Source of the DNA: Ehretia macrophylla
Taxonomy: Eukaryota; Streptophyta; Magnoliopsida; Boraginales; Ehretiaceae
Assembly: GCA_037974665.1 (NCBI GenBank)
Contig: CM075773.1
Location: 48,190,080 to 48,254,079, forward strand
Length of the DNA stretch: 64,000 nucleotides
Direction of reading: 5' to 3'
The position numbers and the translations under genes are program-made. Shown in pieces: positions 46,423 through 58,993 of this stretch (position 1 is the first letter of the stretch; every line of letters starts with the position of its first letter). The notes under the pieces were generated by a model that worked only from the letters and a program-made list of their open reading frames with translations, had not been told where the DNA came from and searched no databases.

Positions 46423-46755
46423 AGCTATCTTCAATGGAGTTTCTAAAATGTAAAACTTTCTTAATTTGGGTATTTTTAGAGACCCAATCTCTAAAAACAA
46501 CACTATTCATGGCAAAAGTACGTGGAGTCCACCACTTTTGGCTTAAAAGATGCCAATATAGAGACCCAGTCTCTATTTTTTTAACAAATTTGTGGAAGAA
46601 AATGGAGGCTGAGTCTCTATTTTGACATCTTTTAATCCAAAAGTGGTGGACCCCACGTACTTTTATCATGAATAGTGTTGTTTTTAGAGACTGGAGTCTC
46701 TAAAAACACCTAAATTAAGAAAATTTTGCATTTGAATACTCCATTAAGGATGCCC
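46423..46755. mobile_element. Tourist-like MITE (copy B)
   Basis: Ends AGCTATCTTCAATGGAG and inverted GGGCATCCTTAATGGAG, flanked by TAA at 46420-46422 and 46756-46758. Nearly fully palindromic: TTTTTAGAGACCCAATCTCT against TAGAGACTGGAGTCTCTAAA, and GTACGTGGAGTCCACCACTT against AAGTGGTGGACCCCACGTAC. The centre matches copy A (CACTTTTGG-TTAAAAGATG and TATTCATG blocks). No coding capacity. Confidence 0.8.
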
Positions 46756-47099
46756 TAATAAAGATAACTAATGATGTCCTCATCAACAACACAAACACCA
46801 TCTACACTATAAAATATTTTCTAAAAACTCTCTACTTATTTTTAATTATCACATTTTTATCTCGACCGTAAAAGTAGATGAATTTGGAAGATGCAATATT
46901 AAGTTTAAGTTTTATCAATTGGTAGATTATTATAGTCCACCTAGCAAGTTAGTTACTCGATCCACTACTGCGTTAATTTATCAAGTTTAAACTCTTATTC
47001 ACATATATGTTATCAATCCAACTAACATATTAAATTATTTGGTCGATTTTATGTTTGAGTTTATCGTGCTCCTATCACTTATAGCAACTTATGCTGAAC

Positions 47100-47360
47100 C
47101 GGTTTTGAAAGCTCTTAGGGCTTCATTTTGTGTAACTGGAGAATCTTCTCTAGTTATTTTCTGCATTGAATTCGTCGATCCGCCAACCATGTAGCGAATT
47201 AGGTTGCGCGTACAATTAGGATAGATATACTACCTGTAGATTGGCTTTCTAGCCTATCCCGTAGAGCTAAGTTTGCTTGTACAAAGAGAGACTGACGCTA
47301 CGAGAATTGACTAATGTATTTTTTCTGTTTTGTATATATAATATGACTTTTAGACAAAAG
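47100..47360 (+). mobile_element. LINE RNase H relic
   Basis: From 47173 one frame reads RRSANHVAN, a stop, then VARTIRIDILPVDWLSSLSR and RAKFACTKRD before a stop. R-x-S-A-N-H-V-A is the typical end of the LINE RNase H domain. The stop and the frame break upstream (a piece near 47100-47170 is in another frame) show it is a dead copy. An A-rich tail follows near 47355. Confidence 0.55.
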
Positions 47361-48174
47361 AAAAAATAAAGAAAAAGTATATATATTTTTTTCAATAAAG
47401 AAAAACTATATATATATATTTTCTCTCAATCTTCCTTTTGCTTGTTCTAAATGTACTAAATTTTAAAATGGACACGTCTTTTCTTAAAGCCCACGATTTT
47501 TATTCATTTATATTACGAGTATATAAAACATTTTCATTTCATTTAAATAAAAAAGCGAAAAAGAGAAAAACGAAAAAAAATAAAAGAGAATAGAGTACGA
47601 TCTAAGGTTTACTATATTCCCAAGATAGCCTTTTTTCATCACCAAATCTTTTCAATTTCTCTCAAAATCAACGCCTACGATTCAATTCTCAGCTTCTACT
47701 CGGCTTCATCACCGTCCGATCAACACTTTTTTCTCAAATTATGATCACAAATTTCAAACACTGCCACTTCAATCTTAACCATCATCTCATCATCCAAATT
47801 TCAATTTATTTCCATGATCAGAAGATTTCTCGATCCATAGCATAGCTAATTTCCACTATTTTAGCAAAAAAAGGAGAAAAAAGTTGTCTTTTGTGAAGTA
47901 TTTTCGCTCATGTGAATTTTAATAGGTTTAGTTTTTATACAAATTGATCGTATATAGTTGTATATTTGTGAATATTTGGGAATAAATTTGTGAATTTTCT
48001 GCGGTAAAAAATTAGGGTTTTTTAGTTTTACTTTTGGGATTGTAAAGCAAATTAGGGTTTTTTAGTTTCGGATTTGGGGATTTAAGGGAAAATTAGGGAT
48101 TTTAGTTGTACTTGTGGAGGTTGTAAATTTGGAATTAGGGTAAAATTTGAAATTTAGAGTATTAATATAGTATT

Positions 48175-50943
48175 ATGTATATAGAGGAATTGAAGGGAGG
48201 AGAGGGGTTGGAGATAGTGGAGGAGGAGAGGCCTGAGAAGGCGGCCGACGAGGAGGAGGAGGTGAAGAAGGAATTATGTGGTGGCGTTAAGTTGTCGTGT
48301 GATAGTGGTGGTATCTTGGTTTGGGATACGAAGAGGGTGTTGGTAGGAGCAGGGGCTCGGGCTCTGTTTTACCCGACATTACTTTATAATGTTGTTAGGA
48401 ACAAGATTCAGGCGGAGTTTCGTTGGTGGGATTGGGTTGATGAGGTAGAATTGCTATCCTAATTTGTTTTCCTGTTTTACTTTGACAATTTTATTGCTAC
48501 ATGATATGCCATGGTGATCAGTTAGCTTATATGGAAATGAAGTTCTTATGATGCATTGTTTACTATCTCGTTGAATGTAAACGAGATTGTGACATTTGCA
48601 CTTTGTCTTTCTAGATTCGCTGTCATGTTCGGCTAGAAAGGTTGTTTTGGAATCAGGATAGAGTTGTATGAGGTGCTACCCTGCTAAGTCAAGTAAAAGT
48701 ACATGCTGTTTGTAACTGCCTAAGCCCCTAAAACATAAATTGGCAAATGGAAATCGGTGCATATTTTCAATGTCCAAGCATTTTCTTGTGGATCTAGTTA
48801 TATCGTTAATAATGTGTGGACATGTTTGTTTTAATTTTCCCCTTGGACTTGAGGGGGTTCATTAAGGTGAATAAAATTAATGTGTATGTTAGGAAGACAT
48901 ATTTGCCTCTCTCCGACTCTCCCTTGTTCTCTCTCATGTACATTCTTTATTTGCTCATGTTGCTTTGTTTTCTAATGCATTTGTTGGTTTAGAAACTTGA
49001 TGATCTTGTTGCCTTAATTTGTTGCCAAGTGTGAATTTCCATATATTAAGCTTGATAAGCAATCATGTGAAGTTGCTTACTGTATCTGCCTGTGTGACAG
49101 GAGAAAAAACTGTCGAGGTTTTGGGGTAGGGGGGTGGTGGATTTTCCCAGTCTTAGTTCATAAAAATTGTTTCGTTTTCCCTGTCTTGTTTGCAAGAAGC
49201 ATGTTGAAATCCACCAAATTGACAAAAGTTTGGATATTTTGACTGCTGTGATGTATTTCACATCGAAGAAGTGCTATCATGCCAACTAAACTTCCTTCGT
49301 TTTAAGTTTGTGTTGCTAGGTGCTGTCCCTTTCCGGTCTGATGTCCAGCAGCTAAAGGCGCATGGTGTCGGTGGAGTTGTGACCCTAAACGAGCCTTATG
49401 AGACTTTAGTTCCATCGTCTCTATACCATGTGAGTTCTTTTACTGGTTCTGAATGTTATATGTTTGAACTGCTTTTTTTTAATTGCTCAATCATAAGCAT
49501 TATGGGGAAAAAATCGTAAAGTAGAAGAGCTCATCATGGAGTTATAGACTTGTAGCATTTGTCAAAAACCAAATATGTCGTCATATATATGTGACATTGT
49601 GGTGTGTGCAAGGTCGTCGTGTTGTTTCTTGTGTATCCTATATAAGATGGTTATGAGCTCTGTTCGTGAGAATAGGAGCTAGTTAGAGTCACACAGAAAC
49701 AATGACATTCTTAAACTGTTTATGTGATGGTTATTCAACATTTGGCAGGATTATGGTATTCGCCATCTTGTTCTTCCCACAAGAGATTACCTCTTCGCTC
49801 CATCATTAGATGATATAAGTCGAGGAGTTGATGTTAGTCATGGTAAGTTCTGCTGAAACAACAATGATTTTTGTGGTTCTTATTTGTATATCATAGGTTT
49901 TAGACAATTGATTCTGCTGACAACCATAAAGAATTTATTACCTAATTTTTCTGTTACTTCTGTCCTTTCCTTATCCTTCAAAGAAAATGCATCCTGTGGA
50001 CGAAGTACTTATGTCCATTGTAAGGCAGGTCGGGGACGCAGCACAACCGTTGTCATCTGCTATTTGGTGAGTCAAACAATTATCAAAAAGGTTAATTGAA
50101 GAAAGTCTCTTCTATATATTTCTTTGCTTAAGTTCTTCCTTTATAGGTGAAATACAAGCATATGATGCCTGATGCTGCATATGCTTATGTGAAGTCAATA
50201 AGGCCAAGGGTGCTGTTAGCCTCTGCCCAGTGGCAGGTGTGTGTTAAGTCCCTCTTTCTCTCTCTCTCTCTCTCTCTCTCACCCCCCACCTCTCCCGGCC
50301 ACGTGCCCCTCTCTCTGCTCCTATTTGGGCCTTTTTCCTCTTCCCTTTTCACCTTGAAGGGTTACAGAATCGTGAAGATTTCTTTGACATGGTAACTTTA
50401 GTCATTTAAGTGCTTGCCTTTTCATCCGATTTTTTGTGCCTTTGGTATCAAAATTGTTCATCTTACCACTGTGATTAAAGCAGCCGTCACCCTTTTAGGA
50501 TGTTCATGTATTTCAAGTCCACTGAGTGGTTTTGTTTCTTGTTTTTGCAGGCTGTTCAGGATTTTTACCAACTCCAGAGGAAAAGTTCATGTAGCATGAG
50601 CCATCCAACTAGTCTGATTCCCAGAAGCCCAAGGCTCCTAGCTGCACGAGATCTTTTAGCGTTTGATGATTGCTCTGTAGTAGTAATAACACAAGCAGAT
50701 CTTGATGGATATGATCCAAGCAACAAATGTGGTGCTTCTGGAGATGAAGTATGGACGAATTTGGGTTTGATCTACAGAGTTCGGGTGGCTGGAGAGTCAG
50801 CTTTGTCAAGACTCTCCTGTCTTTGGCTTCGCTGCCCTACTCGCGAGAAGGTTGTTGCTCGGGAGTTTACTGGGGGGAATGGCTGTTTAATCGGTGCAAA
50901 ACAGCTTGGTGGTTTTACTGTTAACATTCACGTTTACTCATAA
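48175..50943 (+). CDS. PTPMT1: PTPMT1-type dual-specificity phosphatase (phosphatidylglycerophosphate phosphatase)
   Basis: Six exons, 48175-48444, 49307-49429, 49749-49842, 49984-50066, 50147-50236 and 50551-50943, join in frame into 350 residues. Exon 1 has an acidic N-terminus, then GGILVWDTKRVLVGAGARAL and FYPTLLYNVVRNK. Exons 2-3 give LLGAVPFRSDVQQLK, GVGGVVTLNEPYETLVP and the region of the general-acid Asp (LPTRDYLFAPS). Exon 4 holds the CX5R active site, VHCKAGRGRS, with Cys nucleophile and Arg. Exon 5 has SIRPRVLLASAQWQ. The long C-terminal extension (exon 6) is shared with the Arabidopsis homologue At2g35680. In plants and animals PTPMT1 dephosphorylates phosphatidylglycerophosphate to phosphatidylglycerol, the cardiolipin precursor, in mitochondria; the plant enzyme is also reported to affect growth. 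The start matches the homologue's MYI start. A CT microsatellite lies in intron 5. Confidence 0.9.
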
Positions 50944-51668
50944 GAACATCTTCACCTGCATAGAGCATCTTCACATGTATATACATACACATATAGCAGT
51001 TTGTTGTTATGTATAGAAGACATGGAGCTTTGGCTTTCTCTGGTATTTTCTTCTTTATCCCCTCTCTCTTAGGCTAAGTTGTTATTTTAAACCTTTAGGA
51101 TCCGCTCCTTTCTAAGATGATGTGGTGAATTATGAGTCATCAGATTTAATCTTTTTAAATCTTAACCATTTGTTCAAAATTCCATTTTTGTCATTGAGGT
51201 GGGCATTATTATTTTGTTAGTTACGAAGTTCAGATTTAAAAGGATCAAATTTGATGGAAGAATCGAAAAAGTAGCATCATGCCATCAACGAATGAGGTGT
51301 CCCATTGCGGCCCTCAAAGAGGTTGGAATTGGTTCATTAAGTAAACAAATTATGATTAAACAAGAATTGCAAGCTCGATAAGAAACTAAACGTGTTCGGC
51401 TTGAAGCGATGAAACATCGCCTCGTATATCTTATCAAGACTAGTATAAATACCCACCCAGTAAGCCTGGTTTAAAAAGGTGCCTCAACTAATGAATGAAC
51501 TTCAGAATGCGGGGACATCTTGGCAACATTTATCTTTTCATCATTCTAAAATTTGAATTTGTACCCAAGATAGGAAGGAAATAATTTCACAGTAGAGAAA
51601 CCAATTCAGGCATAAACAGCAATGATCAAATCTGGATGCTGAGAACTGAAAAAAGGGTAGGATATCCC
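50944..51668. other. Convergent spacer between PTPMT1-like and RPN12 genes
   Basis: It should contain both 3' UTRs. A modest open stretch at 51199-51381 (+) resembles nothing I know and ends in sequence with further stops. No repeat recognised. Confidence 0.45.
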
Positions 51669-54600
51669 TCACACGATACGCTCCAATTCCCTCGCGTAAC
51701 TGAGTGTCTGGTTGATGAGCTGCATAGATGGTATCTCCTTGCACGGGGCAGTTTCTTTAGCCCTCTGGAAAATGACGAAGCCGTTCTGTACCTCCCACTC
51801 CGGATGCTCCTGCAAATTACAAACAAAGATGACCATTACATTGTTATATGCTCGTGTACACATCTATAGGAATCATTGTTATACAGAAAGAAATAAATTG
51901 TTGGCCATGGTACCAACATTCAGAAAGCCACAATTCCAGAATTTAAGTCTTGAGACACTAGTAGTGTAAATTATAGCACTTCATCAGTCCAGAGAGGAGA
52001 TTGATTTACAGATGGGAAAGTAAGCCGGGGGAGGGACATGACCGTGAAGACTTAAGTTGCTGACCTCTTTGATATATTCAAATAGTTCTTGGTCTGACGA
52101 GAACAGCAACATTTGTCGGGCATCACTAATTGAAAGGGAGTCATACGCCTTTTCACTGCATCCCGCAATCTCATCTCTGGATAAGATAAATAACAATAAA
52201 CCAATCAGAATCATTAAGAAGATGTACCTCGTCAGCGTGGGTTTTGAGTATTATTTAGACTATTTAAATGCCTAAAAATTATTCAGAAGTAGCAGGCGGT
52301 GGTGCTCATTCAGTTGTTTCGTGCGGATCTTCAATAACTCTAAATTGAGCAAATTTAATAATACCTTACTGTCTTTGCAAGCAGGTCCATAAAGTAGACA
52401 TACGTTTCATGAGGTACGGTCTGCCTAGCGCTCAACACACGATTGTATGCCCCTTCCATAAAGGATTGCTCCAACTCCACGGCATGCTTGATACAAGGAT
52501 TTTCCAGAGCACTGGGGGAAAGCAACTCCAGCTCGGTGTGGAATTCAGCAATTCTGTTCTGCACAAGGAGTCTCAAAAGATTGAGACCTAAGATGGGGTA
52601 CTCCTGAGGGGAAGGTGGAAGACGGCCCCTGATACAGAATCAAAAAGAAACAGAACATAAGCATCACCTTAATCTAGAGAATTTGGCAGTTTGCGAACAA
52701 GCAGTTAACAGGACTCCAGGAACAGTGAGTAGAAGAAGGAGATAATCTACACTGACGGACAGTATTTTATCGATACATCGTGAACTAAAATATGCCACTT
52801 AAGCGGCAACATAATTATCAGTTGAAGGTTGCAAACATACATTTTGCAGGCTTCTAAAATACATAGAAAATCAGGCAATATTTCATGCTGTAAACATCAG
52901 GACTTCTTTAGGTTTCTTGTCATTTTGACAATTTCTACAATTTGGATAAGCAGAACAAAATAGAACTGTTCAAGACACTATACATAAGGTAACAATATGC
53001 ATATATAGAAAACAGGCTCTTCCATCATGCTTTTTCTGTGCGAAGAGCTAAGTAGAGACAAAGGCCAATTTCATCTTCATCTTTGCACAACAGTGAATTG
53101 CGCCTGCTTCTTTTCAGTATAAGTTTCACACTTTCACTGACTTCAAGCGCTACCACTGAAAATCAAATATATATACAAACATATGATCACATCTCATTTT
53201 TAATGTTGTATTCTTTTAGTAAAGTGTGTTGTTGCTTAGTGGTTAATGTGTTGCTTTGTTTACCCGGCCGTTAACTTCAAGGCCAAAAAAAAAAAAAAAT
53301 TAGGATATTCACATGAAAACATTGTCCAACATAAAGCAGCGGCTGACCACACAACAAAACTTTTTTATTCAGAAGCAGCTCCAAAGAAAAGAACTAGCAT
53401 CATACACAGAATAGCAAAAACCTGATCTAGATCAAGATTCTTAACATTATACTAGTCACTGTGCTTCTAAAGTTAAGTCAACAAAATAACGAAAGCCAAG
53501 ACAAGAATAGCCACCGTGCATCTGTATAGTAGGGCTTCAGCTGGAAGAAATCCCTCTCAAAGGCGTCCTGATCTTCAATCCTTACACTTAGAACAACTGC
53601 ATGCTCATATATATCCCCTGAAGATGTCACGATAACAGAAACAGTAAGTGGAAACTGCAAACAGCATGAGAAAGGACGTAAAAGTGATTACACCACATAT
53701 CATTACAAGCATGAAATACAAGGTACGAGCAGATATCTTGAGAGAATGTAAGAAATATATAAGAAACTGTAAGCGGCATGTCTCTTGTATCAGAAATACA
53801 AGCAGTTCTAACAATTAAACTAGCTGAAAGTTCAAATAGGTCCACAATTTGCAATCAAATTTGCACTAGGGTCCTTTTTCTGCATTTTTTAACTTTTCTC
53901 TTTTGTTTCTAAAAGGTAAATAATCTTTATGTTTGTTTGTTTGTATAAAACTACAATGTTTTTGTTTATCACTGAGTGAGAGGGAGACCATACAGCGAGT
54001 TGGTTCAAACTCTAGAGGATCGGGCAAAAGGCAAATAGAAAGTAGGAATAATAACTCGAAGAAACACACAATTCTAGGAAATTGAGTCATATCCCGTAAT
54101 AAACAAGATATTAACAAGGATCAAAGAATTAATGGCTTGTGGACATATGATTTCAAAAGGAATGCTAGTCTGAATCACTCATCTGACAACCAATACATTG
54201 CAGTTGCTCCAATAAGGAAGTTTGGGATGAAGATCCCACATGTTAATAGGAAAAAAGGGAAAACATTAGGAAATCCTGAGTCATGTGCCTAACAAGTTTC
54301 AGCCAAAGTTAGCTGTAAAGCATTAGCAGAACAATTGAATAGCTTCTGAATTTATGGAAACATTTTAAATGGAAAAGACAAAAATTGAGAAACATAACGA
54401 AATATCCCAGTTTCATTTTTCCCCCTCTCTCTCTCTCTGTGTCAATCAAATTGATAACAATAATAAAACAACTCAATACAATAACACATAGGTACAAGAA
54501 GTGAAAAATAGCCGCATTAGTGACAGTAAACCACAACATACAAACAAAATAAAAGGCCATTACTTGCAATTGTCAACTCCTGGACTGCATTGGGTGTGTT

Positions 54601-56015
54601 TTCGAATAATGGAGGAAGACTCTTGAATCCTGTCAACGTCACCTGCAAAATGACAAATTAAGTTGCAAAAGGTAAGAGACATTTCCCCAAATGAAAAGGG
54701 ATATTTCCCCAAATGAAAGGAAGCTCGCAAACTTCTCCCAAATCAACAAGTTCAAAACATGATTCCATATATTGCCAAACTAAGATCATTTGACAAAACA
54801 CAAAAATCAGGAGACTAGAGCTTCAACATGATTATGACTATTTGCAAGCGAAAACCTTGGCCCTCCAATACCCATAAAAGTCAAATCTTTTACTTGGTTC
54901 AACAAGCGAAAACCTTGGCCCTCCAGCAGTGCTAACATTTACAACGATACTGAAGAATAAAAGATGCAATATATAAAATCACCAATTATTTCCACCATTT
55001 CACAAACCCAGTTTCTCTTTCTCTTCTCTCACGTTTCTCAATTCAAATCATGCATAGAAAAATCAAGCATCTATTTCTAAAAAAATCTATTCATTAAATC
55101 CCCAATTTCTTACTCTCTGAACTTTATTTCATCTACTGCATAATCGACCACTGAATTCATTCTATCCCATCAAGATTTATCTTTCTCAGTCACAATTTAA
55201 CCATTACTATTAAAACTTCACTTTATAATCCAATATCCACAAAAGTACACTAAACGATGATGAAAGTTTAATTTTACAGTTAAAGTTTCACCCCGTTATC
55301 TAATAATCACAACATTACACGAAAACACATGACCATATTTCAATCTTTACTACTAAGACTTTGCTCCGATATCCAATAACCACAAAATCACACTCGAATA
55401 CAAGACCAAAATTTAATCTTTACTACTATAACTTCACCCCATAATGGCATAATCCAATAACCACAAATTTACACTACCAACACAGGACAAAAATTTAAAA
55501 CCAAGATAAAAATTTTCCACTAAAAAAGTAATCGTCACTTCTAAACTTTCACCCAATTATCCAATAACCTCAAAATTACACCACAACGCATGACCAAAGT
55601 TTACTATCAAGATTAAATTTTTCCCAATCAAAATTCAATCTTTACTACTAATAATTCATCCCATGATCCAATAACTACAAAATTACACTACAACACATGA
55701 CCAAAGTTTATTTTTCATTACTAATATCCCACCCCACTATGCAATAACCAAATTAAACTAAAATACATTACCAGAATTAGCTAAGAAATAAATAAAAACA
55801 AGAATACTCAACGAAAATATTGAAAAAATAGTGAATTTAAAATTAAAAAATAAAGGGGTCTTTGAAGAGAGAATCAAGAAGCGTATATTGTGAATTCCAA
55901 CATATATTACCTTGAGCTGAGAGAGGAGCTTTGTGCATGTATCGAAATCGTTTCGGGTCAAAGCGGCTTTGAATCTTTCGAATACTTGTGATACTTCTGT
56001 TAGCTTTGGATCCAT
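51669..56015 (-). CDS. RPN12A: 26S proteasome regulatory lid subunit RPN12 (PSMD8 homologue)
   Basis: Six exons, 56015-55911, 54642-54564, 53617-53515, 52628-52365, 52176-52065 and 51809-51669, join in frame into 267 residues, exactly the length of Arabidopsis RPN12a. The protein starts MDPKLTEVSQVFERFKAALT and has FKSLPPLFENTPNAVQELT, IYEHAVVLSVRIEDQDAFER and LVQNRIAEFHTELELLSP. The PCI/CSN8-type part follows (KHAVELEQSFMEGAYNRVLS, DEIAGCSEKAYDSLSISDAR), and it ends INQTLSYARELERIV. RPN12 is a non-ATPase PCI subunit of the 19S lid, acting in nucleus and cytosol in ubiquitin-dependent degradation; in Arabidopsis its loss alters cytokinin responses. All introns have GT-AG borders. Intron 1 (1.3 kb) carries a degenerate minisatellite, and intron 3 has a small tRNA-like repeat with an A tail at about 53235-53300. 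Confidence 0.95.
55130..55775. repeat. Degenerate minisatellite in intron 1 of RPN12
   Basis: A phrase of the form ATCCAATAACCACAAAATTACACTACAACACATGACC (given here only by its parts: ATCCAATAACCACAAAATTA, CACATGACCAAAGTTTA, CAATCTTTACTACTA) returns roughly every 60-110 bases. Copies begin near 55228, 55298, 55370, 55452, 55560, 55665 and 55740. Copies are diverged and vary in spacing. The repeat lies wholly inside an intron. Confidence 0.7.
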
Positions 56016-57704
56016 TTCTTCTTCTTGTTTTCTCTCTGTAAAATTTTTTGCTTTTTTTTTTTTTTTGCTTTTCGATGGCGATTAAGCGCTTATTCACTAT
56101 AGTTGGAGCAATAAGGATCCGGTTTGGCCCGGTTTTATTGGATCCAACCTAAATTTTTAATTGGTCGGGTTTCGTCGGACAATTTAGTGATCAGCTTTCA
56201 CCAGTTAAATTCCAGTATCATAAAAGAAAACTTATTTTTTTTAATTTGTAGTTATTGTAATTCGTCACTGTTAAACTAAGTAATTAATAATTTAAATTTC
56301 TCTTATAAAGTCATAATACGATAAACTTTGGAATATTATCCAAGGTTATTCAAAATTATAGTTATAGAACAATTCTTTCTATCGTGTATTCTCAATTAAT
56401 GCAACCTCAAATGCTATGTTTTAGTTGTCGATTCTAGTATTGAGCGCAAAATTACACCTGGAGGTTCTGTACTAAGGGTCAATCCTATTATATCAATTGT
56501 TTAAAATTTTCATGTGTTTCTAAATATTTTTTTTTGAAAAAGATACACAGATAATTTCAAAATTACAAAATTTTAAGTGAGATATATTGTGAACTTTTCT
56601 GCTAAATAAATTGAAAGAAAAATATTTTTATCTAATTAGGAAAATAAGTATTATTTGCAAACCACTTATAAGTTGCTTTATGAATTTCAATTCATTAATT
56701 TTTATAATATTTTTAATAATTAAGTTACACTTTTCTAGTTTAATTGTTTATTTACTTTAATTTTAATTTTTTTGGATGAGTTTTAGATTGCTTTTATTTT
56801 TAATTGGTTATTTTGTATCTTTAATGAAATAGTTCGGATTTGAATACCTGTGAATTCTTTATTTTTAAATATTTTAATCTATTATCATCAAAATCTAGAT
56901 TATAGGCATAAATTTAATATTTTTTTTTTTGTAATTTACATAAAATAAATTTGCATAAATTAGTGTCTCTGATCTTAGTTACTGACTTCGCCACGTAGTA
57001 CCCCCAATCCCCGGTACTTGCCTTTACCACTGCGTGGGCCTCACATTTATTTGTGACGCTTGCACTCACGCACTAATAGAACCCACGCCTATGTGAGAGG
57101 GATATTCCAAATAAAATAACAAATTTTTTAATTTTTCTTTCTTTTTTTATTATGTCAACTAAGTATACACATAGAAAGTAGTATTTAAGTAATAAAAATA
57201 AAACGAAATATAGCATTTCTCTTCCAGAATATCCGCACGTTTTGTAGACAATGCCATTTATTTAACAAAAAAAAATTCAACGGGCATCACCATCACCTTT
57301 CCTTTTCCTTCTTTTCTCATTTCTCTCTTTCTTTCTTTTCTTTGTCCCCTGATGTTGCTCCTTTTCTTTTTTGTGTTTTACTAATGATTTACAGCTTAAC
57401 ATCTTGAATTATTTTAAGAAAAAGAACTTCCTTCAAGAAAAAAGTGGGCCAAACTTAAATAAAATATCGATCGAGTGGGAATTGTCAGCATGAACAAGCA
57501 TCCAACATCTAGGATATATACCATGAGCAGAAAGTTGCATCTTCGTAGTTTATATTCACGGATCGATACACGTACAGTAACCACTATATGTAGCGATAAG
57601 TTCATATTTATGTATGTGAAAAAAAGTGTAAATATTTTCATATACCAAACACATGGTAATGAGTACTACATTTTTAAAATTGTAACTTTCCCGTGACATA
57701 GAAT

Positions 57705-58266
57705 CAGACCCGGCCTAAGTTATGGGCAGTTTGGGCCAGTGTCCAAGGTTCCTTTAGATTGGGGGTCCCAAGTTAAAAAAAAAAAATACTAATTTAGTAA
57801 AAAAATATCAAACGATTAGCACTTAATCGATTTTTGAACTATTGAAGGTCAGTACTTAAACGATTTTTGTTTATTATGATATTAATTTTGCATATAATAT
57901 AAGAAAACAAGGTTGACCCAAGAAAGAAAGTATAAAGGTATATATTTAACTATTCTTTTTATTTTTTTATGTAATAAATTTTGATATTGTTTACATACTT
58001 ATATATATCTTAACTTAAAATAATTAATTTTTTTACTTATATTTATTTTTTTATTAATTTTTCTTATATGCAATAGACTTAATAAACTTAATTATTAAAG
58101 TTTAAGAAATATGCTGAAGAAAGACTTAATAAAGAGAAATGCCCTTTTATTTGTAGTGATTATTTTAATAGAAAATTTAGAGTTTTTTTATTGAGAAAAA
58201 ACCTAATTATTAAGGTTTCTATTTAAATGATCGCTCAAAATCCTCAAATTATTTGAGACAGCCCTG
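57705..58266. mobile_element. Non-autonomous hAT-type element with perfect 8-bp target duplication
   Basis: The left end is CAGACCCGGCCTAAGTTATG and the right end, inverted, CAGGGCTGTCTCAAATAATT. CAG(G)G(C)C-type ends with GGCC are those of many plant hAT elements. CATAGAAT stands immediately outside both ends (57697-57704 and 58267-58274), a perfect 8-bp duplication diagnostic for hAT. The left end continues with CAGTTTGGGCCAGTGTCCAA and GGGGGTCCCAAGTT, typical of this group. The 562-bp interior is AT-rich and non-coding. Confidence 0.85.
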
Positions 58267-58643
58267 CATAGAATTAGCTACTAATACATTTTTCTAACGT
58301 AAGTAAGATTCTATTCTGTTCGAAACCAGCAGTTCAGGTGCCAATGCAGCCAACAAGCCACTTTTCTGAAGTCATGGGTGTTTCTCGAAATGTTGTAAAA
58401 TCAAATCTTGTTATTGAACAAAACAAATATACATTTAAGAAGGTAATCAACACAAAATTATTAAGGTAAAATATTTCAAAGGCCATGAAACTATTCTGTC
58501 AGTCATATTTTGATCATAAAACTAGTTTTAATTCAAAAAAGCTAAACTCACTCAAGCTATTTCTTTGGATTCATGAAAAATTCCTAACAAAGAGACAAAA
58601 AATAAAATTTTAAAATTAAAGGTCTCAAATAAATTTATTTCTT

Positions 58644-58993
58644 GGGTAAATTATCTATTTAGTCTTGTATCTTTACTATTTGTCCCAACTTAGTCTTTAT
58701 ATTTTAAAATGTATCATTTTAGTCCAATATATTTGTCTTTATGGTCTACGGTAGTTCTCTATCATTTTTCTATCAAAAAATCTAACGAAATTAACATGTG
58801 ACTAAAATGACACATTTTGAAAGATAAGACTAAGTTAGCACAAATAGTGAAGGACTAAAAATGTATATTTTGAAATATAAAAATTAAGTTAAGATAAATG
58901 GTTAAGATACAAGACTGAAATACCATATTTTAAAAAATAAAAACTAAATTAAGACAAATAATCAAGATACGGTACTAAAAAAATAATTTACCC
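58644..58993. mobile_element. MITE with long inverted arms, Mutator-like
   Basis: Ends GGGTAAATTAT and ATAATTTACCC mirror each other. The arms contain inverse copies of TTAGTCTTTATATTTTAAAA and TTTGTCCCAACTTAGTC. Flanks TTATTTCTT and TTATTCTTT may be a diverged 9-bp duplication. No coding capacity. The related 25350-25742 element begins with nearly the same bases. Confidence 0.65.

Larger units (their letters stand above)
44110..48174. other. Spacer upstream of the DUF761-type and PTPMT1-like genes
   Basis: A divergent arrangement, so it contains both promoters. It holds a Tourist-like MITE (46423-46755), a LINE RNase H relic (about 47100-47360), and two related repeat fragments in opposite orientation (44395-44470 and 45395-45530) sharing TTTAATTTTTATTGTAC-like sequence. 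The last 500 bases before 48175 are probably the PTPMT1 leader. They carry a T-rich stretch and three AATTAGGGTTTT or AATTAGGGAT copies (telo-box-like) at 48010-48140. Confidence 0.5.

Noticed and set aside
51199..51381. 60-codon plus-strand frame between PTPMT1 and RPN12
   Set aside because: No recognisable domain, no splice partner; lies where 3' UTRs are expected.
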